In this document: piece by piece, positions 50,778-59,061 of the stretch | How the letters are laid out: each line of letters starts with the position of its first letter | Numbering within the stretch: position 1 is the first letter of the stretch | Assembly: GCA_964567755.1 (NCBI GenBank) | Contig: CAZMNW010000027.1 | Coordinates: 1-64,000, forward strand | Direction: 5' to 3' | Length of the DNA stretch: 64,000 bases | Source: DASRJW01 sp964567755 | Lineage (GTDB): Bacteria > Krumholzibacteriota > Krumholzibacteriia > G020349025 | Translations under genes and position numbers: made by a program | The notes under the pieces: generated by a model | Told to the model about the DNA's origin: nothing | Databases searched by the model: none | What the model saw: only the letters and a program-made list of their open reading frames with translations

Positions 50778-52470
50778 AGGCGCGCGCCGCGTCCTCCAAT
50801 CGTCCTGCCCTGTGATACGCATCCCCCAAATGTTCGAGGATGACGGCGTCCTCGTTGCTCAAAAGCTGGACGGCACGCTCCAACTCGGCCACCGCCAGAT
50901 CGAACTGCCCGCGCTGGAAGAGCACCCAGCCGAGGCTATCGACGTAGTACCCGTTGTCGGGTTCGACGGCCAGGGCTTTGCGGATCAGCGCCTCGCTTTC
51001 CTCCAGGGCCAAGCCTCGCTCCGCCTGGATGTAGCCGACGAAGTTGAGGGCAGCGGGGTTCTCTGGCTCGAGCACGAGCACCTCGCGCCCCAACGCGAGT
51101 GCGGTCTCGTAGTGTCCGAGCTCCTGATGCGCCATTCCCAAGTTGAACAGGAGGCCCGCGTTGCCCGGATCGAGACGATGGCCCGCTTCGAGGAATGGCA
51201 GCGCCGACGCGAAGTCACGTAGCTGCACGTACGCATATCCCAGGAGCACGTTGCAACGGACCTCCTGCGCGCTCGTGTGGGCGGCGGCCGTGGCGAGCAT
51301 CGCGCGCAACGAATCGGTCGCGGCTCCAGGCTGCACGGGGTGCTCCCCGGCGCGCAACCGCCGCATGAGGACGGTGGCTAGACCCAGGTGTGCCGCACAC
51401 TCCTCGGGGTCCAGTCGGATGGCGCGGCGGAAATGCGCCTCGGCATCGGAGGCACGATCCTGGCGCAAGGCCAGCTCGCCCAACAGATGCTCGACGCCCC
51501 CCGACTCGGTGCGCTCGGCCAAGGTCTGCAAGACGCGTTCAGCGTCGCCGAAGCGATCGAGCTGCAACAAGGCCCACCCGAGCAAGTATTCGTGGCGCGG
51601 TTCGAGAGCACCGGCTTCCAGCCGTGGCGCCAAGAGACTGACGATGTCGGCGTAGCGCTCTTCGCGCACACAGAGCTGCACCAACCATTCCAGCGCTTCG
51701 GGATCGTCGGGCGCGAGTTGCAGCGCTTGTTCCTGCACGGCATACGCGTCCTCCCTCCGCCCACTGCGTTCGTAGAGGGCGACGAGCGCCGTGCGCGCGG
51801 CACCGAGCTGCGGATCGAGATCGAGGGCACGACGGTATGCGTGCTCGGCAGCGTCGGCAGCCCCGAGTTTGTCCTGGACGGCGCCGATCTGCAGCTGGGT
51901 CGTGGCGTGATCCGGCTGCAGCGCATCGGCATGCTGCAGACTCGCCAGTGCCATCTCGTCGCGGCCGAGATCGGCGAGCAGGCGCCCGCGCAGCGACCAC
52001 GCCGGCACGAGCGTCGAGTCGGCCGCAAGCGCGGCTTCGACTTGTCGCAATGCCTCGTCCTGCCGGCCGGCAAGGAGTCGCAGACGCGCGAGCAGCAAGT
52101 ATTCGGGAGCCGTGGCACTCCCGGATGCGACCGCGATCTCGAGCACCTGGAGCGCCTCGCTCTGGCGGCCCATGTCCAGATCTTGACGGGCTAGCGCCAG
52201 ACGCAACGCGGCGTTCTCCGGCCACAGGCGCACCGCATGTGCGAAGCCAGCTCGCGCTTGGCCATGTTCTCCGAGCTCGCGCAGATAGGTGGCCTGGACG
52301 AAGGCGACCTGAGCTGCCTCCTGTCGCGCTTGCGCCAGGTCGGCGCGGGTTGTGTCGGCCGCGGGTGAGCCGACGGCATGCGGTGCCGGCGGTGCGGCGC
52401 AAGCAAGACACCCGGCCAACCCCAAAAAGATGGCGATGGTGGCCCGTGTTTGGTGTTTTCCGCTCGGCAA
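50692..52470 (-). CDS. TPR-repeat outer-membrane lipoprotein
   Basis: 592-residue lipoprotein with signal MPSGKHQTRATIAIFLGLAGC (lipobox LAGC) and about 14 consecutive tetratricopeptide repeats filling residues 45-590, including well-formed units such as LLGYAYVQLRDFASALPFLEAGH and YVDSLGWVLFQRGQFDLAVAEL. It should be a scaffold on the periplasmic face of the outer membrane. It heads the run LolB-like, sigma, anti-sigma, DUF4837-like, aroB. A possible promoter lies 20-50 bases upstream. The specific partner is unknown. Confidence 0.8.
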   Translation of the reverse strand: MPSGKHQTRATIAIFLGLAGCLACAAPPAPHAVGSPAADTTRADLAQARQEAAQVAFVQATYLRELGEHGQARAGFAHAVRLWPENAALRLALARQDLDMGRQSEALQVLEIAVASGSATAPEYLLLARLRLLAGRQDEALRQVEAALAADSTLVPAWSLRGRLLADLGRDEMALASLQHADALQPDHATTQLQIGAVQDKLGAADAAEHAYRRALDLDPQLGAARTALVALYERSGRREDAYAVQEQALQLAPDDPEALEWLVQLCVREERYADIVSLLAPRLEAGALEPRHEYLLGWALLQLDRFGDAERVLQTLAERTESGGVEHLLGELALRQDRASDAEAHFRRAIRLDPEECAAHLGLATVLMRRLRAGEHPVQPGAATDSLRAMLATAAAHTSAQEVRCNVLLGYAYVQLRDFASALPFLEAGHRLDPGNAGLLFNLGMAHQELGHYETALALGREVLVLEPENPAALNFVGYIQAERGLALEESEALIRKALAVEPDNGYYVDSLGWVLFQRGQFDLAVAELERAVQLLSNEDAVILEHLGDAYHRAGRLEDAARAYGRSQTLAPERPGLRQKIDALQSEIEKP

Positions 52471-52487
52471 GACCGTCCCCTCCCGGG

Positions 52488-52517
52488 ATCATTCCAGGCG
52501 CAGCGCGCGACTTTCAA
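52488..52517 (-). promoter_or_regulatory. Weak promoter candidate before the TPR lipoprotein
   Basis: Minus strand TTGAAA (52517-52512) and AATGAT (52493-52488), 18 bases apart, in the 147-base gap below rnc. The -35 is good and the -10 weak. It would leave a very short leader before the ATG at 52470. Confidence 0.35.
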
Positions 52518-52617
52518 AATACCAGTCTTTTGCGGTCCACCGGTAGCATGCTGCCGCGGCCACCCGTGCAGGCGCGGCTCGTCGCGCGTCTCCTGCTGGC
52601 TGGGGCGGCCCGCTGCT

Positions 52618-53400
52618 TCAGGTGTTGTGGAGAAGACTGGGGTCCGTGGCGAGTGTGTGCAGCGCCTCTCGCGCGGCGCGCTGCTCCGCCAGTTTCTTGC
52701 TGTTGCCGTCGCCGCGCCCCAGAACACGGCCACGCACGAGGACCTCGACGACGAATCGTTTCGCATGATCCGGACCGTGGGTGGAACTCACCTTATAACG
52801 GGGCGGAGTCTTCAACTGTGCTTGGATCATCTCCTGCAACTGACTCTTGTAGTTCGCCAGCCGGTGATCGGCCAGGGTCTCCTCGAGCGAATCGAGCAGA
52901 TCGCGGCCGACGAACTGCCGCACTGGCTCCAGGCCACCGTCCAGGTACATGGCGCCGAGAACCGCTTCGTACGCATCGGACAGGATCGAGGTGCGCATGC
53001 GACCGCCAGCATCGACCTCGCCGGGGGCGAGGATGAGATGCTTCCCCAGTCCCAGCTCCTCGGCGGCGCGACCGAGAACCGCGCGTGACACCACCAAGGA
53101 CTTGATCTTGGTCAAATCCCCCTCACTGCGCTCCGGGAAACACCGAAACAGATGTTCGTTGACGAGGAGACCGAGAACGGAATCCCCGAGGAACTCGAGG
53201 CGTTCGTTCGAATGCACGCGCTCCCGGCCGGAGCGGTAGACGTGCGAGCGGTGTGTGAGTGCCGTGCGCAGGAGCTCGCCATCGCTGAAACGATGCCCGA
53301 TCTTCTGTTCCAGAGCAGACAGCGTCGGGCTGTCATGGGGGCTCGCGCGTCGCTCTGCACGCTGCGGCCGCCGCCGCATGAGCCAGTCGCGGAGCCCCAT
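52618..53400 (-). CDS. rnc: Ribonuclease III
   Basis: Cleaves double-stranded RNA in rRNA maturation and decay. The 260-residue enzyme has an Arg-rich N-terminal extension (about 25 residues), the catalytic signature SNERLEFLGDSVL (64-76, with E69 and D73), the second acidic site DAYEAVLGAMYLDGG, and a C-terminal dsRNA-binding domain (about residues 185-255, NYKSQLQEMIQA to AAREALHTL). It closes the fab operon 30 bases after fabF, a common order (acpP-fabF-rnc). Confidence 0.95.
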   Translation of the reverse strand: MGLRDWLMRRRPQRAERRASPHDSPTLSALEQKIGHRFSDGELLRTALTHRSHVYRSGRERVHSNERLEFLGDSVLGLLVNEHLFRCFPERSEGDLTKIKSLVVSRAVLGRAAEELGLGKHLILAPGEVDAGGRMRTSILSDAYEAVLGAMYLDGGLEPVRQFVGRDLLDSLEETLADHRLANYKSQLQEMIQAQLKTPPRYKVSSTHGPDHAKRFVVEVLVRGRVLGRGDGNSKKLAEQRAAREALHTLATDPSLLHNT

Positions 53401-53430
53401 GGATCGAGTTCACCTCTCGTCGCCCGGACG

Positions 53431-54675
53431 TCAACCCTCGTAGCGCTTGAACAGGATCGCAACGTTGTGGCCGCCGAACCCGAAGGAGTTACTCAGCGCG
53501 TAGTGGACATCGAGCGGCACGGCGACGTTCGGAATGCAGTCCAGGTCGCACTCGGGGTCGGGGAATTCCTGGTTGATCGTCGGCGGGACCCTGCGCGCCT
53601 CGAGCACGAGAACGGAAATGACCGATTCGATGCCGCCCGAAGCACCGAGCAAGTGCCCGATCATGGACTTCGTCGAGCCGACTTTCAGCCGCTTTGCGTG
53701 CGCCCCAAAGACCGTCTTGATCGCCAGGGTTTCGTTCTTGTCATTGTACGGCGTGGAGGTGCCGTGGGCGTTGATGTAATCGACGACGTCCGGTTTGAGG
53801 CCCGCCATGTCGAGTGCCGCTTGCATCGCGCGCGCGGCGCCCTCGCCTTCCGGGGCCGGTGCGGTCATATGATGCGCGTCGCCGGTCATGCCGAAACTCA
53901 GCATCTCGCCCAGAATCGGTACGCCGCGAGCCTGGGCGCGATCCAGGCGTTCGAGCACCAGAATTCCGGCCCCTTCGCCCATGACGAACCCGTCGCGTTT
54001 GGCGTCGAACGGCCGACTCGCCGCTTCCGGCGTCTCGTTGTTCTCGGACATCGCTTTCATCGAGCAGAAGCCTGCCATGGACATGAGCGTGATCGACGCC
54101 TCGCTGCCGCCGGTCACCATGGCATCGGCGTGCCCGGCCTGGATGAGGAGGAAACTGGTGCCCAGTGCGTTCGCCGCCGAAGCACAGGCGGAGACGTTGG
54201 AAAAATTCGGTCCCTTGAAGCCCCACACCATCGACACCAGACCCGACGCCATGTCCGAGATCATCATCGGAATGAAGAAGGGGCTCACCCTCCCGGGCCC
54301 CTTCTCCATCAGGGCGCGATGCTGCACCTCGAACGTGTCGATGCCACCGATGCCGGAGCCGAGCACGACACCGATCCGGGTCGGATCCACGTCGCTCGAC
54401 TCGAGCCTGGCCTGGTCGACGGCTTCTCGCGCCGCGGCGATGGCCAATTGCGAGTAACGGTCGGCGCGCTTGGCGTCCTTGCGGTCCATGTATTGGGTTG
54501 GATCGAAATCGAGAACCTCGGCCGCGATGCGTGTCGAAAGGCCTGACGGGTCGAAGCGCTGAATGCGCCGGATCCCGGAGCGCCCCGCCAGGAGCGACTC
54601 CATCGTCGTGCTTGCCGTGAGGCCGACCGAAGAGATGGCACCAACACCGGTGATGGCGACGCGGATGTTCTCCAT
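53431..54675 (-). CDS. fabF: 3-oxoacyl-ACP synthase II
   Basis: Elongating condensing enzyme of fatty-acid synthesis. The 414-residue thiolase-fold protein has the nucleophile C164 in NVSACASAANA and the catalytic histidines in INAHGTSTP and IGHLLGASG; the gatekeeper loop NSFGFGGHN ends the protein as usual. The ATG at 54675 follows GGGAGG. It sits 91 bases downstream of acpP; no fabH is in the cluster. Confidence 0.96.
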   Translation of the reverse strand: MENIRVAITGVGAISSVGLTASTTMESLLAGRSGIRRIQRFDPSGLSTRIAAEVLDFDPTQYMDRKDAKRADRYSQLAIAAAREAVDQARLESSDVDPTRIGVVLGSGIGGIDTFEVQHRALMEKGPGRVSPFFIPMMISDMASGLVSMVWGFKGPNFSNVSACASAANALGTSFLLIQAGHADAMVTGGSEASITLMSMAGFCSMKAMSENNETPEAASRPFDAKRDGFVMGEGAGILVLERLDRAQARGVPILGEMLSFGMTGDAHHMTAPAPEGEGAARAMQAALDMAGLKPDVVDYINAHGTSTPYNDKNETLAIKTVFGAHAKRLKVGSTKSMIGHLLGASGGIESVISVLVLEARRVPPTINQEFPDPECDLDCIPNVAVPLDVHYALSNSFGFGGHNVAILFKRYEG

Positions 54676-54766
54676 GCAACCTCCCAGACCGCGCCTCGAA
54701 ACCGCGGGCCAACCGCAGCACCCATGCAGTCGGTGCAGTGTCGCGGCCGTTGCGGTGCTGTCTTGA

Positions 54767-55009
54767 CTACGAGCCGACCTTTTGTTCGAGATACTCGATG
54801 GCAGAAGCGACCGTCGTCATCTTCTCGGCGTCTTCGTCGGGAATCTCGATGTCGAATGCTTCCTCGAGTGCCATGACGAGTTCGACGGTGTCGAGGGAAT
54901 CCGCACCCAGATCGTCGACGAACGCGGCCTCGTCGGTGACCTGATCGGCGCTGACGCTCAATTGTTCTTCGATGATCTTCTTCACCTTGCCGGCGATTTC
55001 ACTGGCCAT
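54767..55009 (-). CDS. acpP: Acyl carrier protein
   Basis: 80-residue acidic four-helix carrier of growing acyl chains. The 4'-phosphopantetheine attachment site is S38 in LGADSLDTVELVM. Helix-III residues EDAEKM and the length are typical. Start ATG at 55009 is fixed by the conserved N-terminus (ASEIAGKVKKIIEEQL); GAGGAGG lies rather far upstream (about 17 bases), so initiation may depend on another element. It sits between fabG and fabF and serves LpxA, LpxD and PlsX as well. Confidence 0.97.
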   Translation of the reverse strand: MASEIAGKVKKIIEEQLSVSADQVTDEAAFVDDLGADSLDTVELVMALEEAFDIEIPDEDAEKMTTVASAIEYLEQKVGS

Positions 55010-55067
55010 AGTCGGAGAGCCCGCCTCCTCTTGCGAACCCGGAAACCCAAGGTTCGCCGTGATTCTT

Positions 55068-55811
55068 TCACGAATGCATCCACATGCCGCCATCGCAGTT
55101 CAAAACCTGGCCGGTGACGTAGGCGGCGTCGTCACCCAGCAAAAATGTCACCACCCCCGCGACTTCGTCGGGTGTGCCCAGGCGCTGCAAAGGAATCTGC
55201 TGCAACAAACTTTCTTTCGCCTTGTCGCCGAGCGACTCCGTCATCGCCGTGGTGATGAACCCGGGCGCGACGGCGTTCACCGTGATGTGACGCGTCGCCA
55301 GCTCGCGCGCGGCAGCCTTGGTGAAGCCGATGATGCCCGCCTTGCTGGCGGCATAGTTTGTCTGACCCGCGTTCCCCATTTGCCCGACGACGGAGGTCAC
55401 GTTGACGATGCGGCCGAACTTCTGGCGCATCATACTCTTGACCACGAAGCGGGTAAAGTTGAACGTTCCGGTGAGGTTGACGCGCAAGACCTCGTCCCAT
55501 GCATCCGGCGTCATGCGCGCCAGCAGACCGTCGCGGGTGATGCCGGCATTGTTCACCAGACAATGGATTGCAGCCATGTCACGGACGATGCGCACCAGGG
55601 TTTGCTCGACCTGGGCGGCATCTTCGACCGCGCAGGCGTATCCACGGGCCCCGGCCCCGATTTCGCCCGCGAGCGCGCGCACGGCCTCCTCGCCGCGCGC
55701 CACCAGTGCAACGCGCGCACCATGCTTGGCACAGCGGCGCGCCACCGCTGCGCCGATGCCGCGGCTCGCCCCCGTCACCACCACCACGCGTTCTTCCAAC
55801 CCCATTCCCAA
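55068..55811 (-). CDS. fabG: 3-oxoacyl-ACP reductase
   Basis: NADPH-dependent ketoreduction in fatty-acid elongation. The 247-residue short-chain dehydrogenase has TGASRGIG at 14-21, NNAGITRD, the catalytic Ser in NVTSVVGQMGNAG and YAASKAG (Tyr/Lys), and the C-terminal GQVLNCDGGMWM loop. The start may be ATG at 55811 or the second Met two codons on. It lies between fabD (12-base gap) and acpP (58 bases). Confidence 0.96.
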   Translation of the reverse strand: MGMGLEERVVVVTGASRGIGAAVARRCAKHGARVALVARGEEAVRALAGEIGAGARGYACAVEDAAQVEQTLVRIVRDMAAIHCLVNNAGITRDGLLARMTPDAWDEVLRVNLTGTFNFTRFVVKSMMRQKFGRIVNVTSVVGQMGNAGQTNYAASKAGIIGFTKAAARELATRHITVNAVAPGFITTAMTESLGDKAKESLLQQIPLQRLGTPDEVAGVVTFLLGDDAAYVTGQVLNCDGGMWMHS

Positions 55812-55823
55812 GCCTCCGCGCGG

Positions 55824-56798
55824 CTAGACTACCGTGCCGTTGCTCGTCGACGGTAGGCCTTTCTGCAGCAACGCCTCGATGTCGGCATGATCGCCGACCG
55901 CGGTGCAAACCGCCTCGCGATCGATCCGGCGCAGTAAGCCCTTGAGGACGCACCCGCTGCCGACCTCGAGCACCGGCCCGCGCCATTGCGAGCGCATTGC
56001 CAGCATGGACTCGGTCCAGCGCACCGGAGACGCGATCTGGCGCTGGAGCAACGCGCGCAGCCGGGTCCCACTGCGCTCCACTTGCGCGCTGACATTGGTC
56101 AGCACCGGAACCGCCGCATCGAGGAACTCGGTCTGTTCCAGCTCCGCGGCGAAAATCTCCGCCGGCTCGCGCATCAAGGCCGAGTGAAAGGCCCCGCTGA
56201 CGTTCAAGCGCTTGACGATGCGCGCGCCGGCCTGTTGCAGCAGCGGCAATGCCGCGTCGACCGCGCCCACGGCACCCGAAATCACCACTTGATCGGGGGC
56301 GTTCAGATTCGCCAGGTCGCAGACTCCGTGGGTGCGCACGGCGGCGCAGGTGCGCTCCACCGCCTCCACTTCGAGGCCGACGACGGCGGCCATGGCTCCG
56401 GGGCTCTGCACACCGCAGTCGAACATGAGATCGCCGCGTTTCTGCACCAGACGCAAGGCTGCTTCGAACGACAGCGACCCTGCCGCGACCAACGCCGAGT
56501 ATTCCCCCAGACTGTGCCCGGCCACGATCGCACTGCGGAGGCCGTGCGACTGCAACACGCGCAACACGGCCACCGAGTGCGCCAGCAATGCCGGCTGCGC
56601 GTGGCGCGTCTCGGTCAAGGTTGCCAACGGGCCGGAAAACATGAGATCCGACAGCGCGTAGCCGAGGACGGAGTCCGCGTCGGCGAAGACACGCGCGGCC
56701 TCGGGATAGGTGGCGGCGACGTCGGCGCCCATGCCCACCGCTTGCGCCCCCTGACCGGGAAACAGCATGGCGTATTGCATCGACATCTCCGGGGTCAT
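55824..56798 (-). CDS. fabD: Malonyl-CoA:ACP transacylase
   Basis: Loads malonyl onto ACP. The 324-residue enzyme starts with AMLFPGQGAQ, has the nucleophile serine in AGHSLGEYSAL, the arginine of the QKRGDLM segment, and the catalytic histidine in NVSGAFHSALM. The ATG at 56798 overlaps the plsX stop as ATGA; a later ATG at 56780 has GGAG 6 bases upstream and gives the standard N-terminus MQYAMLFPGQ, so it may be the main start. Confidence 0.95.
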   Translation of the reverse strand: MTPEMSMQYAMLFPGQGAQAVGMGADVAATYPEAARVFADADSVLGYALSDLMFSGPLATLTETRHAQPALLAHSVAVLRVLQSHGLRSAIVAGHSLGEYSALVAAGSLSFEAALRLVQKRGDLMFDCGVQSPGAMAAVVGLEVEAVERTCAAVRTHGVCDLANLNAPDQVVISGAVGAVDAALPLLQQAGARIVKRLNVSGAFHSALMREPAEIFAAELEQTEFLDAAVPVLTNVSAQVERSGTRLRALLQRQIASPVRWTESMLAMRSQWRGPVLEVGSGCVLKGLLRRIDREAVCTAVGDHADIEALLQKGLPSTSNGTVV

Positions 56799-57844
56799 GC
56801 GGATTCGCTTTCGCGCGCTTGCACTGTTGTCGGCGGCAAATGCGCACCGACCTGCTGGAGCAGGGTCTCGATCTGCCCGGGGAGATCGTTGGCGGCCAGC
56901 TGCGCGCAAAGCACGACGGCGTTTTCGATGGCACGCTCGGGGCTCTTGCCATGCGCGATGATCACGGTACCGCGCACACCGAGGAGTGGCGCGCCGCCGG
57001 CCTCGGCGTAATCGATCCGTCGGCGCAACGACTGGAAGGCGGGGCGCAACAACAGGGCGCCGAGCTTGGCGCGCCACGAACGCCGCACTTCCTCGCGCAT
57101 TTGTCGCGTCAGGAAACGCAGCATGCTTTCCCCGAACTTGAGCACGACGTTGCCGACGAAACCATCGCACACGACGACATCCGCGCGCGCCGCCAGCACA
57201 TCACGCCCTTCGACGTTGCCGACGAATTCGAGTCCGCTCTGCCGCAACAGCGTGTGCGCGGCGAGCGCCAGCTCATTGCCCTTGCTGTCCTCTTCGCCGA
57301 TGTTCAACAGCCCGACGCGGGGCCGCTCGAGCCCGAGGTGGATGCGCGCATAGACCTCGCCCATGCACGCGAACTGCACCAGGTGCATCGGTTTGCAATC
57401 GGCGGTGGCGCCGACGTCGAGAAGCACGCATTGGCCGCGATCGGTGGGAAAGAGCGTGGCAATGGCTGGACGCAGCACCTTGCCGATGCGGCCGAGCCGC
57501 AGCAACGAACCGGCAACGACCGCGCCGGTGCTGCCGGCGCTCATCATTGCTTGCGCCTCGCCCTTGTCGACGAGATCGAGAGCGCGTGCCAAAGAAGAAT
57601 CGGGTTTGCGGCGCAGCGCCTGCGCCGGAGACTCGTGCATCGACACCTCGTCGGGTGCGTGCACGATCGAGGTGCGCGACGTCGGCGCGCCGCGGAGCGC
57701 CACGCGGATGCGGTCTTCGTCGCCGCAGAACACCAGTTCCACGCCCGGATCCAGCCGCGGCAAGGCGCGCAGTGCACCTGGAACGATCACGCGCGGGCCG
57801 TGATCGCCTCCCATCGCGTCCACGGCGACCCTGAGGTGCGCCAT
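56795..57844 (-). CDS. plsX: Phosphate acyltransferase PlsX
   Basis: Makes acyl-phosphate from acyl-ACP for phospholipid synthesis, peripheral membrane enzyme. The 349-residue protein opens VAVDAMGGDHGP, has MSAGSTGAVVAGSLL and GRIGKVLRPAIA, and keeps FVGNVVLKFGESM and YAEAGGAPLLGVRG. The order rpmF-plsX-fab is conserved in most bacteria; fabH, usually next to plsX, is absent here. It overlaps fabD as ATGA and follows rpmF by 6 bases. Confidence 0.96.
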   Translation of the reverse strand: MAHLRVAVDAMGGDHGPRVIVPGALRALPRLDPGVELVFCGDEDRIRVALRGAPTSRTSIVHAPDEVSMHESPAQALRRKPDSSLARALDLVDKGEAQAMMSAGSTGAVVAGSLLRLGRIGKVLRPAIATLFPTDRGQCVLLDVGATADCKPMHLVQFACMGEVYARIHLGLERPRVGLLNIGEEDSKGNELALAAHTLLRQSGLEFVGNVEGRDVLAARADVVVCDGFVGNVVLKFGESMLRFLTRQMREEVRRSWRAKLGALLLRPAFQSLRRRIDYAEAGGAPLLGVRGTVIIAHGKSPERAIENAVVLCAQLAANDLPGQIETLLQQVGAHLPPTTVQARESESA

Positions 57845-57850
57845 ACGTGA

Positions 57851-58033
57851 CTACTCGGCAGTGCGGGAAACGATCTGGCGACCGGCGTAGGTGCCGCAGC
57901 TCGGACAGACCCGATGCGGCAACCGCGGGCTGCCGCAATCGGCGCACGACGATAGCACCGGGCGGTCGATTTTCCAGTTGGCGTGGTGCTTGCGCCGGCG
58001 CGCACGTGACCTTCGACGCTTCGGAACGGCCAT
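57851..58033 (-). CDS. rpmF: 50S ribosomal protein L32 (zinc-ribbon form)
   Basis: 60-residue ribosomal protein starting MAVPKRRRSRARRRKHHAN, the universal L32 opening. Two CxxC pairs (CADC and CPSC) show it is the zinc-binding (C+) version rather than the cysteine-free paralogue used in zinc shortage. Start ATG at 58033 has GAGGAG upstream; a longer frame start is discarded because L32 begins at MAVPK. It lies between yceD and plsX, the standard order. Confidence 0.97.
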   Translation of the reverse strand: MAVPKRRRSRARRRKHHANWKIDRPVLSSCADCGSPRLPHRVCPSCGTYAGRQIVSRTAE

Positions 58034-58081
58034 GATTCTCTCCTCACCGTTGGACGATCGCGACACGCAGAGCGCGATCCT

Positions 58082-58573
58082 TCAGGGCTCCCAGTCTTCG
58101 GCGAGACGCTGGAACACTTGGCTACCCCTTGCTTCCGTCGCTCCGCAGCGACAGGGACCCTGGTTCCAGTCCTGGCCGCATTGCGGACACAGGCCACGAC
58201 AATCGCTGCGGCACAACAGCTGGATGGGCTCCTCCAGAGCCACGGCTTCGTGCATCGCCGGACCCAGATCGAACGATTCCGTCGTCTCCGGTATGATCAC
58301 GACGCCTTCGCCGCCTTCGCCGCCGCGCTGCAAGAGCAAGGCGAAACATGTTTCGACGCGACGTTCGAATGCGGCCAGGCAGCGGTGACAATGCGAATTG
58401 GCGCTGCCCGAGATGACGCCGTCCAGGCGCCAATGTGCCCCCGCAGATTCGATCATGCACCGTACGTGCAGGCGATGCACCTCTTCTTCGCCGGCCGCAT
58501 CCCGAACGACGATCTCGAAGTCGCCCTCCTGCAGTGGCTCCGGAGTCCCCGTCCAACCCAGCTGCAGGATCAT
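58082..58573 (-). CDS. yceD: YceD (DUF177) family protein, 23S rRNA accumulation
   Basis: 163-residue protein of the YceD/DUF177 family, needed for normal large-subunit rRNA levels in relatives. Cysteines form a metal-site-like pattern: HCHRC mid-protein and CRSDCRGLCPQCG with CRC near the C-terminus, as in the zinc-type branch. I chose ATG at 58573 (AAGGA 8 bases upstream); the ATG three codons earlier abuts the same AAGG and would be almost leaderless given the promoter at 58598-58626. It is the first gene of the rpmF-plsX-fab operon. Confidence 0.88.
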   Translation of the reverse strand: MILQLGWTGTPEPLQEGDFEIVVRDAAGEEEVHRLHVRCMIESAGAHWRLDGVISGSANSHCHRCLAAFERRVETCFALLLQRGGEGGEGVVIIPETTESFDLGPAMHEAVALEEPIQLLCRSDCRGLCPQCGQDWNQGPCRCGATEARGSQVFQRLAEDWEP

Positions 58574-58597
58574 GTGTCGCATCCTTCGATGGCCGCC

Positions 58598-58626
58598 ATC
58601 TTAGAGTTCGGCTCTCAAGCTGTCAA
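58598..58626 (-). promoter_or_regulatory. Strong promoter of the yceD-rpmF-plsX-fab-rnc operon
   Basis: Minus strand TTGACA (58626-58621), exactly 17 bases, TAAGAT (58603-58598). This is the best consensus match in the window. Start of transcription near 58591 leaves an 18-base leader. An AT-rich inverted repeat lies four bases upstream of the -35. Confidence 0.85.
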
Positions 58627-58629
58627 GGA

Positions 58630-58652
58630 AACTCTTTGTGTAAATAAGAGTT
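58630..58652. repeat. 7-base inverted repeat just upstream of the fab promoter
   Basis: AACTCTT and AAGAGTT around a 9-base AT-rich spacer, extended by GGAA/TTCC with a one-base slip, between the ndk stop and the -35. No U run follows on the minus strand, so it is more operator-like than terminator-like. Its low GC is striking here. Confidence 0.5.
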
Positions 58653-58659
58653 CCGCCTC

Positions 58660-59061
58660 TCATGGCGCGAACAGGAGAGCCAGTTCTCGCGCCGCAGATG
58701 CGTCACTGTCGGAAGCGTGAACGGCGTTTTCTTGCAGACTCGTTCCGAACATGTAGCGCAGCGTCCCGGGCGTTGCGCGTGCCGGGTCCGTGGCGCCCAC
58801 CAGCGCCCGCAGTCGTGGGACAGCATCCTCGCCGTCCAGCCCCACGGTGACGACCTCACCCGACGTGATGTATTCGACCAGGGCCGCGAAGAACGACTTG
58901 CCCTCGTGCTCGGCGTAGAAACTCCGTGCCAGAGGAGCCCCCAGTCGCCGCATCTCGAGCCGGCGAACGGTGAAACGATTCTGCATCAGGATCCGCAGAA
59001 TCTCCGGCCAGTGGCCAGCGCGAACGGCTTCGGGCTTGATCATCAAATAGGTCTGGCTCAC
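58660..59061 (-). CDS. ndk: Nucleoside diphosphate kinase
   Basis: Balances NTP pools by phosphate transfer. The 133-residue enzyme has MIKPEAV at 7-13, the phospho-acceptor H115 in NAVHASDS and the LRYMFG substrate loop with its arginine. Length is a little short of 140 but complete. The GTG at 59061 overlaps the sucD stop as GTGA. Coupling to succinyl-CoA synthetase makes sense: that enzyme produces ATP or GTP, and Ndk redistributes the phosphate. Confidence 0.95.
   Translation of the reverse strand: MSQTYLMIKPEAVRAGHWPEILRILMQNRFTVRRLEMRRLGAPLARSFYAEHEGKSFFAALVEYITSGEVVTVGLDGEDAVPRLRALVGATDPARATPGTLRYMFGTSLQENAVHASDSDASAARELALLFAP

Noticed and set aside
58630..58652. Inverted repeat as the ndk terminator
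   Set aside because: No U tract follows on the minus strand and the next bases form the -35 of the fab promoter.
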